A stretch of DNA of 64,000 bases from Crocodylus rhombifer (Eukaryota > Chordata > Crocodylia > Crocodylidae), in contig JAVSML010001155.1 of the NCBI GenBank assembly GCA_038503035.1, forward strand, positions 574,877 through 638,876, written 5' to 3'. Below, in pieces: positions 1-53,877 of this stretch. Position 1 is the first letter of the stretch. Each line of letters begins with the position of its first letter. A program made the translations under genes and the position numbers. Under the pieces are notes generated by a model. The model saw only the letters and a program-made list of their open reading frames with translations, had not been told where the DNA came from and searched no databases.

Positions 1-24
1 ACGCATACAAACGTATAGTGTTGT

Positions 25-120
25 CCGTGCGTGTGTGTACACGCACACATACATATATAGCATACATGCACACAGAGATATATACACCCAGTATAATATG
101 GTTACTTGGTTATAGATGAT
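25..120. repeat. Impure TG/CA/TA simple repeat
   Basis: Alternating purine-pyrimidine sequence with short runs such as gtgtgtgtacacgcacac and catacatatata. It is degenerate and has no long pure tract. Confidence 0.5.
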
Positions 121-254
121 ATATCCATGTGTGATGTATACAGTTATATCGATGTGATATTATAATATAGTACATGCTATGAACGAATTCAATATGGGAT
201 GCGTTATAAGATGTTGTTAATATGCCGTAAAAGAAGAGGAAGATGCCTCGTGAC

Positions 255-400
255 CATTCAGTTGCCAAGTGGCCCTGCGTATCCCCGCTGTGAAACGCCG
301 CTACTACACCGTGAGCTCCATGCTATGATCACTTTTGAGCTGCTCTGCAACTCCTTCCCGCGGGGGAAGCTCGGAGGCTGCGGTGTCTGCAAGGGGGAAG
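255..400. promoter_or_regulatory. Small CpG-rich patch, possible shore of the FGFR2 5' CpG island
   Basis: About ten CpG dinucleotides fall within roughly 150 bp (for example cccgcgggg, aacgccgct), against very few in the flanks. It lies about 3.2 kb before the start exon, roughly where the first FGFR2 exon and its island would be expected if intron 1 is near the human length. No TATA box, clear exon or donor was recognised. Confidence 0.3.
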
Positions 401-604
401 CCTGATTTTTTGGTGTCCTCCGTTGACTTCCAAACAAAGATGCCTATGGGGGATCGGCAGTATTGATTTGGCTAACAGGCCCTCTACAAATTGCGGGCTC
501 TCCAGACAAACAGCAATGGGAGGAGATTACAAGAACACCGAGCAGGGAATATAATTAATGCCACTGCTGAACAAGTACTACTTGTTTATGTGTGTTTTCT
601 TTTT

Positions 605-621
605 AAAAAAAAAAAAAAAAA
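605..621 (+). repeat. A17 homopolymer
   Basis: Seventeen consecutive A bases. It may be the tail of an old retroposon, but no body was recognised upstream. Confidence 0.8.
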
Positions 622-1389
622 GTGGAACTACAGCTTGGAGGAATTTGGTCCCATTCCCAACCCCGGCTGTTTTCCCATGCTTGTCAATTTGGCACAGAAA
701 TTTGGGCAGGTATGTGAGGAGGTGAAAATGGACTTGATGAGCGGGTGGCAAGGAGCAGGATCAATCATTGGAGGCTGACAACTCCTCCCCAAAGTGGAGG
801 CTGAGAGAAGAGACAGAGTTCCCTTTCAAGGAGAAAAATAAACACTACGTGTGGCTTTCACTGAGTCTGAGACTCCAGGAGGGATTATGGTATTGTAGTC
901 AGGAAGCCAGAATGGTGGAGGCCAAAAGCATGCTGGGGCTGTGTTCCCAACATTGAGATGGAGGTACATAATTACCCGGGATAGGGGGGCTTTCCAAAGA
1001 AATGTCCACCAGCAACGGTGGCAATTAAAATCTGAAAAGAATTGGGTTTCATGTCATAGGGGTCCCCTCTCTGCTTGGAGACGAGGAAGCCTCGCACTGT
1101 GGAAAATGGCTGTAATTGGGTCTCATTGAATTCAGATAGAGGGACCCCAGAGCTGAGTTCAGCTTTGCTGTGACGTAGGAAAGGCTTTGCTGCTTTTTGA
1201 ATCCTTCCTTAAGACAGAGCATCTTCCAGAAACGGTGGTAATGGTTAGGTGTTCAGGGGGGTTGGCAGGAGCCTCCTCTTGCTGCGGTGGAGGTCCACAT
1301 TTTAAATTCATTTCAGAGGCTTCGTATAGCCTAAAAACTCTGAGCTTTAAATACTTTTAAAGAGTGCCTGGAGTTTTTTTTGTGTGTGT

Positions 1390-1490
1390 GCAAATATCGT
1401 GTAGGTCTAACAAAAAATGTCATCTCTGCTGCGAGTCCTGATTGCCTTTTCCTTTAGACCAATACAGCTATTATCTGAATACCTGGAACT
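1390..1490 (+). repeat. Dispersed repeat, 3' tail type, copy 1
   Basis: Aligns with 56690-56790 in the same orientation: gcaaatatcgtgtaggtcta against gcaaaaatcttgttggtcta, then matching blocks around atgtca, tctgattgcc and tttagacc aata. The family reads 'tggtcyaataaaagatrtcacctc', is known to me from reptile genomes, and I suspect it is the 3' tail of a retroelement (Penelope-like or LINE). The class was not settled. Confidence 0.6.
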
Positions 1491-1644
1491 GAATTCAGCA
1501 TTTTTACGTGTTATTTCTTGCCAGTGATGTCCCCTGGCTGTGATTAGAATTTGCATGGCCCTTGATCACGGGAGGCTTTATGGGAATTAGTTAAGTTAGC
1601 TTCACACCCACTTCTTAATTAGGTGCTACATTGATTGGGCCAGT

Positions 1645-1750
1645 GGGTACACTGAGGCACAGAGCTATGGGTTTCCCCAGGTCATGTAGTGAGTGAAATG
1701 GCAAAACTGAAGAGTCAGAGCCCAGGTTTTCTTGCTCCTACCAGCGCTAA
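1645..1750 (+). repeat. MIR-like (CORE-SINE) fragment
   Basis: Contains the order typical of the MIR 3' half: actgaggcacagagctatgg, then ccaggtcatgtagtgagtga, tggcaaaactgaag and agcccaggttttct. Old and diverged. Confidence 0.6.
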
Positions 1751-2802
1751 CAGAGGCAGCCCTTATAAAACTGGCTGCAGTTCCACACTCCTGTCATTTT
1801 TTTTAATAAATACAATAACTTTCAGCACCCTCTTCCATGAGCTGCTGTTGTTTTTTTTGAAGGCTTCATGGTGATGTGAGATGAGGGCAGTGGGAGAAGC
1901 CTAGGGCTTGAAATCTCATGTGATAAGAAAAAAATCCCCAAACCCTTCCAATGGCCTTTTAAAAATATTTGTTAATATTAAACATCTTTCTGTACTCTGT
2001 GCAGTATCCAAAGCTGAATACACTACAACAGAGCATTCACTCCTCAGCGCTAGGGACGGGAGGAGTTGTAGCTGAACACTTTTTTTTCCTCAGCTGGAAT
2101 TTGAATGAGCTCTTTAGTACTTAGCAAATGAAAACTACATATTCTTTTGTCTGACTACCTGTGTTGCTGGATGTACTGTAGGTGGAGAATGAGCAGACTT
2201 TTTTTTTTAGATGTTTCCATTAAAAACCGAATGGGAATGTGGGTATGGGAAGGGGGAGAGAAAGAGGAGGAGGAGGAAGATAAGAAAGAAACTTTAGATT
2301 CCTCCTCCCTTCATTACTACTGCCTTAGAAGTTTCAGCTGGGTCTTAATACAACTAAGATTAATCATTGACTAGGTCACACAGATCAGAATAATTGATGC
2401 ATTTACTTGATTTATTCGTTCCCTGAGGTCTTTTGGTTTTTGAGGGGAAAAGAAGATTGTTTCTGGTCCAGTTGCTAAGCCATTCGGTGGTGGTGTTTTG
2501 ATTCACATCTGACATGCCATTGTAGTGATAGCCCGGTCCATTGTGGTAACTGCACGTTTCTTTGGCACTCGTGCTTTTTCCCAGTACATTATTACTTTAA
2601 AAAGTGTTTTCTTCATTGTTTTAAATAGCTTGTATTAAGCATTGTGAAAGAAACCTCCCCTAGGTCTGCAAAATGTCCACTGATTTAACAGATTGCGGTA
2701 AATCTGATTTTGCATGTAAACTAATAAAAATGCCAGCTGATGTTGCTGGATGATCTCTAGGAAGAGTGTAGTTCTATGGTAGTGTAAGAGTGATGATATA
2801 CC

Positions 2803-2922
2803 TGTGACGGTCTAGATAGCAACTGCAGGAGAGGTAAGGATTTCTTATTGGACCAACTGTGTAGTTGGGGTACATTCAAAAGCTTTTCCAACTTTAAGGA
2901 GACCTGAGGAAGAATGCCTTGC
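2803..2922 (-). repeat. Dispersed repeat, 3' tail type, copy 2 (inverted)
   Basis: Reverse complement reads cttcctcaggtctcc, aaagcttt, then acacagttggtccaataag and cttacctctcc, the same family as 56638-56790 and the arms of 51112-51322. It is on the opposite strand to copy 1 and lies about 650 bp upstream of the start exon. Confidence 0.65.
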
Positions 2923-3672
2923 CATGTAATTCTATAGCAGTCTTTATTCAGATTTTTATATTCTAAAAAAAGTGGAATTAACAAGTGCAGCTGCAAAAGC
3001 TGAACCCTTTTAATCGTCCAGGACCTGCAAACATTTAAATTGCAGGAAAGTTAATATAGAAGAATGTTGTTACACAGGAGAGCTGGAATCCCTCAGATAA
3101 TATAAAATCACGAGACCCAGCTAACTGTAAACAATATTTCTCAACTTTGTGCTTTGTAGAAAAATCACTGGTTTATTTTAAAACTTAGCTGACCACACAA
3201 CTGTCTGGGGGAGGGTCTGAGAAGCAATGCAAAATCTTCTAAATATTCAAATAATAGCAAGAATATAATTTGCATAAATCGTGGTATTTTGCAGCATTAA
3301 GAGTTAACGTGTCCACACATGTGTGCGCCTTTGTTTTTCTTACCAAGCTATATATTTTTCTGTGATTAAAATAGTTATCTAAACATGTGCTGAGAAACAG
3401 CTTTTTTTGAAAACAAGGAGACTTGCTTGTGCCTCAGGTGATGATGGAAGCTCGCTTACATTTTTCCTGTGTTTTTGAAGCTGTTAAACTGCCCCTCCCC
3501 AGCCCAGGTTTTGGGAAGCTTTTCAATTGATGTTCAAGATAATTTCACTGACGCTGCTAAATCTCTCTCCCCACAGCAGCAGCAGTTCCGAGTGAGAAGG
3601 TGCTATCAAGGCTGAAGGCACAGCTTTCAGTCCATGCTTCTGTAGAGGAGTTCAGATGGGATTGAAGTCCAC

Positions 3673-3708
3673 ATGGAGATATGGAAAAGAACCAGGAACT
3701 TGCACTAA
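3673..3708 (+). promoter_or_regulatory. Short upstream ORF in FGFR2 leader ([15 protein letters not shown])
   Basis: An ATG at 3673, out of frame with the receptor, opens 11 codons and stops at TAA 3706-3708, four bases before the main ATG. The first residues (MEIWKRT) seem to match the same leader position in human FGFR2 from memory, so the uATG itself may be conserved. Whether it is translated cannot be told from sequence. Confidence 0.55.
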
Positions 3709-3712
3709 AAAG

Positions 3713-44760
<41,048 letters not shown>

Positions 44761-46084
44761 TAAAGCTCTATCGGCTACAAGACACGTTTTTAAATTGCTG
44801 GTTGCATTTTCTTTGGTTTTTGAGGACTAAGCCACAACGACTTTTTGTTAAGAGTGGTATTAGATTAAATGTAAGGATATCTTCAATTCTGTCACACTGC
44901 TTCACCCTTTAGTCGCGGCAGAACCTCATTGAATAATGCTCCTCCTGTTTCTCCCTCTCCTGCTCGCTTACACCTACTCAAACTCAGCACACTTGTAGTA
45001 GTGAAGTGTGAAAGGTCTCATTGATTCATTAATGGTGTGAGTTTACCTGCTGTGTCCTGAAGGCCAGCTGAAGAGATGACTGTGATGCTGTCAAACCCCA
45101 TCCATGTACAGACATGAAAATCTCAGAAATTGGTTAACCTGAGCTGCACTGCTCACTTCATCTGTAGCGTTGGTTCACTGGGAGAGGTTCTGTTCCTCGG
45201 CTACCTAAAGCCCAAACAAATAGAGAGATTTTTAGAGCAGTGGCAACACTTTGTTGTCTGAGTAAAAATATACTTACAGTTGAGGTGCACTGACCTATAG
45301 ACAAAGCCATTTTTGTTTGAACACTTGTTTAAACAAAGTTTATTGAGGGTGCAGCACCAATGACTGCCAGGAATTGTAGTAAATTGTATTACACACAAAT
45401 CCCTTTTGCACTGCCCAGCTGGTGGGAGGGTACAGTCTCAAGCCATGTTCACTAGCTCAGGAATAGATTTGTTTTACCGAATGTATCAAAGGAAGAACCA
45501 AAAGGGTGCAGTGCTCCTTGGAGATTTTTCTTTTTCTTTGGTTTAACTCTGCTAGTGATCACAAGGAGGTTTAAAAGGGGATTTTCCCATTTTAGAAGTG
45601 CCAGGTATGTTCTTTGATAAAGTAAAATGGGTTAATAAATCTCCGAACTAGTCAACTTTGTGTTTGACTAGCACTTTCACCCAGTTCTTATAGCTAAAGT
45701 GTTCACCATGGATGATGCTGTCACTTGAGCAAATATTTGCTAGGAACCCCCTGCCCCTCTTCCCTCTTTTAAGCCTTTTGAATGTCATGCATTCAAGAAT
45801 ATTATGCAGAAGTTTATTTTTCCTGGCAGTAAATTACAGTGACCTGCTTGAATGAATGGAATGGTAATAAGGATTATGTCATCTCCTTAAATATCTACTC
45901 CTTTCCTTTGGAGAAGCAGGAAAGTAAATAATGAACTCAAGATTTTCAAAAGTAATTAGTGATTTTTGGGTTTCTCATTGCCTGACTGACTGGAGATCTC
46001 TAAATGGGGTCTGAGATTTGGAAGGGGACCATTCAGTCCTTTCTGAAGATCAGGCTCTTGTAAATTGGGCACCCAAAATTGCCA

Positions 46085-46830
46085 GTTACATCCAAAAATC
46101 TTGGTTGTGTTTGTTGGTGCAGTTGTTACACGTATTGCTTTTTCGGTACACAGAAAGGGCTCTAAAGCTGTAACTGAACTGACATTGGTGGCTCTGAGAG
46201 TGCTTTAAAAATGACAGGTTGTGCTCCAAGTTAACCCTGCATGGAAAATGTTTTGTTAGAGCTCTTGATCGAATTTCTGTTCCAGATCCCATCGAGGGTT
46301 AACTGAGAGCACAATTGCCACGTTCCTAGGTGGTGCTGGTGTTGCAGAGGGCTGGGCAGAGCTTGTTTGCCTCCTTGGCTGTCACTGACCTGAGGCCATG
46401 ACTGCTTCTGATCCCAATTCGTCTTCTTCCTCCACCCGGAAGCCGCAGGAGGGTGGGGGGGTATCTGTCCCCACAGCTGCCCCAGCCCTGCAGTGTGCTG
46501 CAGCCCATCCAGGGGGGGTGCGGGGACACAGCCCTCTCCTCTTTCCCCTGCAAACCCTTCCCTGGGCCACAGCCCACTTCTGCCTGGCTCCCCAGCTGCC
46601 CCCCACCCCCCCAGCTGCTGCTGACTGCCGCCAGGTGTTGCAGGGGGACGGTGGGGCAGGGCTGGGGAGAGGAGCCACTCTGGCAGGCTCCTGGGGGGCA
46701 TGTGAGAGCACCGCAGTGGCTAGTGCAGGCAGGATTTGAACCTCCCCCCCACTGAACCTCTGTTTGTTTCTCTCGTGCTTTTATAGTGCTACAAGTAAAG
46801 TGCATGTGACATGTCCTAAATTACCCATTT
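46085..46830 (+). mobile_element. GC-rich repeat element (v), same family as 10150-10990
   Basis: Left end (46150-46260) matches the 10180-10290 copy: aaagctgtaact, gtgctttaaaaatgacagg, ctccaagttaaccctgcatgg. Right end matches 10745-10960: ccccagctgctg, ggagccactc, ctcctggggggcatgtgaga, tacaagtaaagtg. The middle is very GC-rich and gives spurious ORFs on both strands. Internal arms are less clear than in the 10150 copy. Confidence 0.65.
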
Positions 46831-48214
46831 TACACTGGCTTTCGGCAATGCATATCTTCCAATGCCGCATTTCTGGTCTGATGGTGAGGCTAGTATATAC
46901 AAGTCTATGCACTCTAACAGCACTGCTGAAGTCTCCAGGAGTTTTCATTAATTTGTTTTTAAATGGACATTGAATTATGTCTCTAGCTTGGATGGGGAAT
47001 TGGTGCAAAGGAGTAGTGCTGCTTCTGGACTACTGACACGTACAGCTGAGGGCCGTGGTTGGGTATGGAATAGAATGGGAGAGTGAGTTAATACAGGCAG
47101 TGAGGGAGGCTCTGGCAGCCCTTTTCTAGCCAAGATACTTCTACAGAAGTTCAGTTTCTACAGACATCCCCTTCGTTTACATTTCTTTTCAGCTTCCATA
47201 GCGTGATGGAGGGTTGTGGAGGGGTGTTTCGAGTCAATTATACTTGCATATCGCCTCTCTCGAGCTTCAGCCCATAATTTTTACTTGAGTTGCATACTTA
47301 AAACATTTGAAAACTGTCAACAGAAAACCTTTGAAATTTGCTTTTCCTTTATGATTTAACTAGTTCTAGAGTTGATTAAGTGTAAGGACTAGCAAATGGT
47401 ATTAAACGTGGTAATGCATTATATGAACATGAGCATCTGACTACATGGTGTAATAACCTCTGATTATGTCACAGATTTTGGAGGTATCCCAGCAAAATCT
47501 GTGCCAAGTAATGACACAATGCTTGTTGGGAATATCCATTATTACTCGACACCAATAACTTTCCAAACCTTGAACTCTTCTGGCAATTAGAAGCCGACAG
47601 CCAGCAAAGCCTGAGATTTTCAGTGCAAATGTTTGTGTGAAGTATTCTTGTTTTTATGTTGTAATTACTCGGAAGGACCTTATTAAAGCAAGGATTTGGT
47701 CAGCTCAGTTGTGCTCTCTCTCAAATTTACAAAACTAGCAGAATAAATATACTGAGTTTCTTGCAATGGGAATAGAAAAGGCTGAAGGTTGTACAATGGT
47801 AACTTGTAGCTGTGCAATACAGCCTGTCTGGAAGCTTTGATGGAAGGTGTTATTCTTGTGATATTTTCTCCTGTACCGCAAACTTCTGATCTAGCTCTAA
47901 CAAAATGATGGTACACTGAGGGTGAAGTTCATATCATGTAGAGGGACCAGTACAATGACTAGGCGGCCACAAGCTTTCAAAGTATTAGGTTTTGTTCTGG
48001 TCCATTGCCCAGGGACAGCTTTCACCCAGAAGGAATTAGACTGCAATAGCAGGAGATGATGATGATGCAGAATTCTCCATATAAATCTTTCTGTTCAGGC
48101 CTTGTGCAGGGGAAAGAATTTATTATTATTTATTACAGTAGTACTGGAGACTCCAGCCAAGATTAAGGACTGATTCATTGTGCAGCGCACTGTGCATATC
48201 ACATAGTCAGAGTT

Positions 48215-48370
48215 TACAATATAAGATGGGGGGGAAAAGGAATATTACTATACCTGTTGTACAGAGACACTAAATAACTCGCCCTGGGTCCACAGAAAGC
48301 CTGTAGCAGACTGTAGAATTGATGTTCATTCTCAAGTCTCAGTTCAGGGCCTTAATTACAAGAATATTCT
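48215..48370 (+). repeat. MIR-like (CORE-SINE) fragment
   Basis: Order of words fits the 3' part of MIR: cctgttgtacagagacacta, aataactcgccctgggtcca, cagaaagcctgtagcagac, gaattgatg, then caagtctcagttcagggcc. Diverged. Confidence 0.5.
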
Positions 48371-51111
48371 TCCCCTCTAAGTGTTAGCCTAGCAGCAGTT
48401 ACTGAAATACCTTTATATTCTGCTGCATTTAATTGCAGGTAGAAACTTGTATTTATACAAATCTCCCTAATAGAGACACTTGGTACTGATCAAATATATA
48501 GAAGTCATTGACTCCTGAGTGATTAGAAACTACAGTTTGGACCTGCGGGTTCCCTATAGTGAACCTGGGACCTTAGCACTGTGTGAATGTAGCCGCTGAG
48601 CCTTGTCTGTAACTAGATCATCTCTGGATTGCAATTATCACCAGAAAACAACGTCGGTAGCAGTTGCTCTGTTTAAGCATCGAAGGAAATGATTGAATTT
48701 ATGTTTTAATAGCAAAAATATTAGTCACTGAACATTGAGGCTTGTAGGTAGCAGTTTCTGTTCTATTAATCGTCATCATCTAGAGAAACAAGATTGGTTT
48801 GGTTTTAGATGAAATTCTTCGTATTGCCACATTTACTAGGTTTTATTAGCAGCTGTTAGAACACAACACATCCTCCAAAAATGTAGAAAAGGACCCTGAT
48901 GTTTATAATAAAAACGAGTATAATTTGAGACTTTTTTTAAAATACTCATTCTTGCCTTTTTATCTACATTTTAATCAGTTTCTAAATTGTACAGCTCACT
49001 CATTCTCTAGATTGTATTTAATAAGTACAGAAGTATCCAAGTACCTAAATAATTATTATTTTATTATGAAAACCGTATGAGAAATGAATTTCAAACTGGG
49101 AATTGTTTAAGGACACATTCTCCATTTTTAAAACACAATGCTCCAAAAATGCATGGAGGCAAATCGTTTTATTTAATAAAATACATAACATTAATAATAG
49201 AAATCATTTTATTTCATAAAGTGCTTTCATAAAAGTATTTTCACAGAAATAATCACGTACTGATCCTTGCAGGATTTGACCCATTTTTAAGCAGTTTTTT
49301 TTTTTCCCCTATCTATTTTCATAATAACCCATTATAACACAAGGAAAGATTTTTTTTGAAGTGTTATCAACTTTTCATAGTTTGTGATTTTGTTCTCTCT
49401 TTATCTCTTTCAGTTTGGGAATGAGAATATCACTTTTGTTTCTAGATGGTTTAATTGGGAGGTATTTGTGTGCTGTCAATGTCACGGTGTTTGGCTTTCA
49501 AATAAAGTAGAGGTTTTTTTGGTTTTGTTTTTTTCTGTTCTTGTTTTAATTTTTTTCCCTCCTAAATTTGTGGACAATAGCCTTTGGTCTCAGGTCCCGT
49601 ACAAGCAAATAAGCTAATCCCCGAAAATATGAAGTTTAGGCTAAGTCTGACCTGTGTTTCTTTAATTTAATGTATTCAGTTCACATTTTAAGAAGTGACT
49701 GATATCTAAATCCATATACCTCATGCTGTGCATCTCATGTCTGGCAGGAGTTGCGTGTAGGTATTGCAACCAAGCCCAAACCTGTATTTCTGGCAGATGT
49801 GTCTGTAGTTGTTGACTAGGTCTTTACAAGAACATGCTTTAGCTTGACATATTTACTGAGTGCTTAGCCTGGGACGTGATGGGACAGGGACTGAAAACAC
49901 AAAAGAATCCATATGATGCTTGCCCTCAGGTATTGGTTAGATGGAGAAGGAAGAGGCTTTTATTCAAAGCACTGATAAGCCTGACAGCGGACTTTATACC
50001 TGGCATTGGGCTTTTGGCACCATGTATACAACTCGGAGGTGAAATTACACAAATTGGCTAGTGCTTGCTTGGGGCTTTGCGCTTCACTGTTGAAAACAAA
50101 GACGGCAGCGTGATGGTTCAGTAAAGGGAAAACGAAGGCTGGCTGCAGCACCCCCTCTCCCCCTCCACCCTCCCCTTCTGTCAATAAAGTCAAATATTCC
50201 AAACCCCAAGTTTTATAGCATGGAAGCTTCTGATTTCATTGGAGTTGCCTGCCTAAATTATATTTTATGGACAAATACTAGTGTCATTACTTCATCTTTT
50301 GGGTGATTGCTGGGTTTGTCATGTTTGGAATGCTTCCCACTGAATCTTTTGTGGGGAGGACTGGCTTCCCTGTCCCACTTTGTCTTACAGCCCCAAGGCA
50401 GGTATTTCTTTTTCTTTGATGAATGATGAACAGGATGTTGTGTCAGCTTCTGGGTGGATTATTGTTATAATTTTTAATTGTGGCTTTTAATTCATGCAGC
50501 ATCACCCTCATAAAATTCCCAAACTGAGGCTTGCAGGAGTTGTCTAAAGATGCTAGGAAAACCCTTTGCATAGGTGCATCTACCTTAGGGACATGCTGAT
50601 GGAAGAGTAGAGAAAAGGCCATTATAGACCATAGAATTTCATCCACTCATCCCTACAACGAGTCCAAGAGCTTGTTTTTGCTAACGCATGCATTCCAGAT
50701 CCAGTCTTGATTTGAAGATGTTAAGAGATTGAGAAAACACTACAGGGAACCCATGAGTTTGTGCTTCATCCTTTTGAGAGAGATCAGTTGAATGCCACGC
50801 ACTCTGGTGGGTGAGGTAGCTTTGATAAAACCTTACAATGGGAAATACTGTGGACTTTAAAGGATGCAAGGACAAGCGTTTGCCATAGCCATCATGAACA
50901 CCCTGCCATGCCGAGTGCTTTGTTCTCCAGACTTCATAGGTGGCCTCCTTTTTAAATCATAAGACTGGTATCTTCCCCAGCAGCTTCAGTAACAGTTGTT
51001 ACATTTGAACATGAAAGCGTGGTTTAAGCTAAATTCAATAAATTTAAAGCAAACATTAGAAAGAGAAGGTTGTTAAGGACTTCCAAATATTTCAGAAAGA
51101 AAATGAAAGCA

Positions 51112-51322
51112 AGGCTTTTCTCGGCTATATCTTTTTATTGGACCAAGTACATAGTTGGGGGAGAGGTTAGACAAGTTTGGGGGCACAAAGTGACCTTCTT
51201 CAAGTCTGGGCAAGACCTGAGAGGGTTTTGAGGAAGGGCACCCTGTGCCTGGAAAGCCTGTCTAATATCTCTCTCAACCATACAGCTGGTCCAATAAAAA
51301 TCTTGTCCAAAGCCCCTTTTCT
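51112..51322. mobile_element. Inverted pair of dispersed-repeat tails (foldback, ~85-bp arms)
   Basis: Left arm (51112-51195) reads atctttttattggaccaagt, acatagttgggggagag, ttagacaagtttgggggcac. The right arm (51236-51322), read in reverse complement, gives agatttttattggaccagct, gtatggttgagagaga, ttagacaggctttccaggcac. The centre is about 40 bp and includes cttcttcaagtctgggcaag. Each arm belongs to the family at 1390, 2803 and 56638. Confidence 0.75.
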
Positions 51323-52114
51323 CACCTGTTTCCTGGACCATCACAAGTAAAACAGAACTCTGATGTTATGAAGATAGGTACATCCATAGTATTTGAGAGA
51401 CATTAAAATTCATAGATAGCATTTGAGAGACAACTGGAATGGTGTCTGTTCTTTCATAAGACAATGCATATTAACCAGCATGACTTGGTTAAATGTCAAT
51501 CTCAAGTATAGATTTGTTTTCAATGGCTATTTGAACATTTGATCTTATCTTTGCAATTTGTGTGTCTTTATGCTAATAATCCCTTTGGTTTGAAAATATA
51601 TGGAAAGCTCCTAGGTTAAATCAACATTCATTTTCAAATTCAAACAAACAATTTTTTTTCCAATCTCTGTTTGGCTGTAGTCAGACAGCAGTTTCATCAA
51701 ATATGTTTTGGCCAGAAGGCTGGTGACGATGCTTCTGAGTCTCGGGGGTCTAGCGTGTAAATCCGTCAATTAACAAGCACCACTAGCATGTGGAATGTAG
51801 GGGATTTTTAGTAAGCATATGTCTCTTGTTCACTATAAACAATTGATAGATGTTCAGATGAGAGGAAATAGCTGTGCTGTTTCTGCATGCATCTGGTTTC
51901 ATGTGAAAGTAATGATATCCTGCCATTAGAATGCTTATGCTAGAAGTCAAACAAACAGACACAGAAGGGAGATTAATAACAGAAAAAATTACATAAGAGA
52001 AAAAGTCTCTCTTTCTTTGGCACATCTATAGTATCTTTGTGTCCAGGTGTAGCCAGCTTCACTGCTTTTTATTTACTTCATCTTTGGTTCATCTGTGTTA
52101 AAGCCACAGAGTTT

Positions 52115-52134
52115 AAAAAAAAAAAAAAAAAAAA
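52115..52134 (+). repeat. A20 homopolymer
   Basis: Twenty A bases; could be a retroposon tail, but no body was recognised upstream. Confidence 0.85.
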
Positions 52135-52461
52135 GCATTATGAGCAGTGTGGTGTTTGCAATAGGTCTGTCCTTACGCTGATAAGTTTGTGGGAAGCCTA
52201 GCATTTTTCAAGAAGCATATAGCATCCTTGCCGGGGTCAAGTCCTATATTTGGGAAGTGTTATAGATTCCATACCATTGTATAAGAAAAGTGTCATAAAG
52301 GAGAAGAGGGGAATATGTTGATATATAAAAGGAACTTAAAAAGCGTAAATGGTACAATTAAACTATATCATTCTTCTTCTGGTGGGAAACAGGTATAGGA
52401 AAGTTGCAACATGATCGAGTTAGACAGTAAATCCTTTGGCAAGCAAGGTATAGGGCCCACT

Positions 52462-52485
52462 CTCCTCCTCCTCCTCCTCCTCCTC
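52462..52485 (+). repeat. (CTC)n then (ATC)n microsatellite
   Basis: About eight ctc units followed by atc/aac triplets to about 52502. Confidence 0.9.
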
Positions 52486-52526
52486 ATCATCATCAACATC
52501 AAGCAGCTGAGCACTTGGTTCTGTAG

Positions 52527-52841
52527 CAGTGATCCTCAACCAAGGTGGTGTGGCACCCTGGGGTGTCTTGAGATCCTTTCAAGGGTGCCATGGAGTCTCA
52601 CACAGCATTAGCGCTGTTAGGTGTGATGATTCACAAGATAAACCCAGAGATTTCAAATAGGAATCCATAGTGTTAAAAACATTTTGACCTGTTGTGGTCT
52701 GTCTTAGTTCTTTGCAACAGAAACCTGCTCTATTATTTTTCCATAGTAAAAAATAAGTGACAGCTAAGAGGTAGCATTTTCCAAGCGGTGCCTTGAGTCT
52801 AACAAGGGGTGGCCTGAGTCTAAAAAGATTGAGGACTGCTG
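52527..52841 (+). mobile_element. hAT-type miniature transposon, 'gtgccttgagatcc' family, copy B
   Basis: 315 bp. Termini cagtgatcctcaacc and gattgaggactgctg are inverted repeats of the hAT style (CAGTGGTTCTCAACC). Flanking octamers ttctgtag (52519-52526) and ttctatac (52842-52849) match at 6 of 8. The interior shares ttgagatcctttcaagggtg and aagataaacccagagatttc with 17657-18167. Confidence 0.88.
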
Positions 52842-53489
52842 TTCTATACCCAATACGGAACATGCGATCCATATCCCAGTAAGTTCAATGCACCATCTGT
52901 GGATAGCTTGAACAGTTAATTTTTTCATCTCTCTTTCCTACTGTCCAGCCTGTGAAGTTATCTACTGTTTTGCACACATCAGCTAAAAACTTTTTTTCGT
53001 TGCCATATTTTTTATATTTTCCCAGAGCAAGTGGATGCATTTGCTCAGATGTGGCTAAGGCTTTGCTTATGTACATGCTGTATCTGGTATAACACAAGTT
53101 AACAGTGAGATTAGTATAGTAGGCATTAGAGTCTTTTCAGTTAAGACATTTTTGCTCTGGAAAGGCTGATGAAATGCATACTATGGCAGCCTAACAATAG
53201 GGTTTTGCAGTAAGGACAGACTAGTATTAAGGCCATTAGCAAGTGCTGACAATTTCTCATTTTAAACAAGAATGTTCATGTTCCAGGCCTTGGCTTTTGA
53301 ATGTTGGCTATTCCTTTGTGCCTTTTAACCCACTGCTATCCACACCATTTTAAAGAACAGGTTTTCAGTTAGTTTGATACAATTTTACTATTTTTATTAG
53401 CTTTACTGAGCTTTGGATCAGACCTCATAAATCAGCCCTGCACTTACTTAATTGCTAGAAATATCATGTTCCAGTGTGTTTAACTACCA

Positions 53490-53655
53490 CTTTCTTATCC
53501 TCACCCTGCAGGGAACTACAGAAGTTTTAGGCCTTAATCCTGAGACTACTCATGCACATAGTTAACTTTATGTACCTGAATAGTCCTTTAGGAGTCAGTG
53601 GATTCAAAAAATCAAGCATGTGCATAAAGTTAGCAAGACTGAGATCTTACTGGTA
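53490..53655. repeat. Possible old miniature repeat
   Basis: Contains ctcatgcacatagttaactt and, about 80 bp later, agcatgtgcataaagttagc, in a style common in amniote miniature repeats. No family was assigned. Confidence 0.3.
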
Positions 53656-53877
53656 ATTCTACTTGCCAGAGTAGGGTAGGCTTTACAAGAGGCTTCCTAC
53701 TTGGGATGTAATCCTGATCGGATTTTACATTTAAAAACATCGACGTGGACTGCTGAAAAGAAAACCAAGTGCTGGAATGCCTGTGATATCAGAAGTCTTT
53801 GATAAAGAATGTGATTTTAATTGTATTGAATTACTATGGTTTCCTTGTTCTGTGCTGAACTGCATTAGCTCAGTCTA

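Larger units (their letters stand above)
1..3576 (+). other. FGFR2: Upstream of start exon: intron 1 (or intron 1 plus far upstream)
   Basis: No coding exon was found. The stretch holds an impure TG/CA/TA repeat (about 25-120), a CpG-rich patch (255-400), an A17 run (605-621), two copies of a dispersed repeat and one MIR-like fragment, all listed separately. The non-coding first exon and promoter of FGFR2 were not identified with confidence. 400-1380 and 1760-2800 are otherwise unremarkable. Confidence 0.6.

Noticed and set aside
46231..46805. ORFs of 156 and 159 codons, minus strand
   Set aside because: GC-rich repeat of the same family as 10150-10990; proline/glycine-rich without domains.
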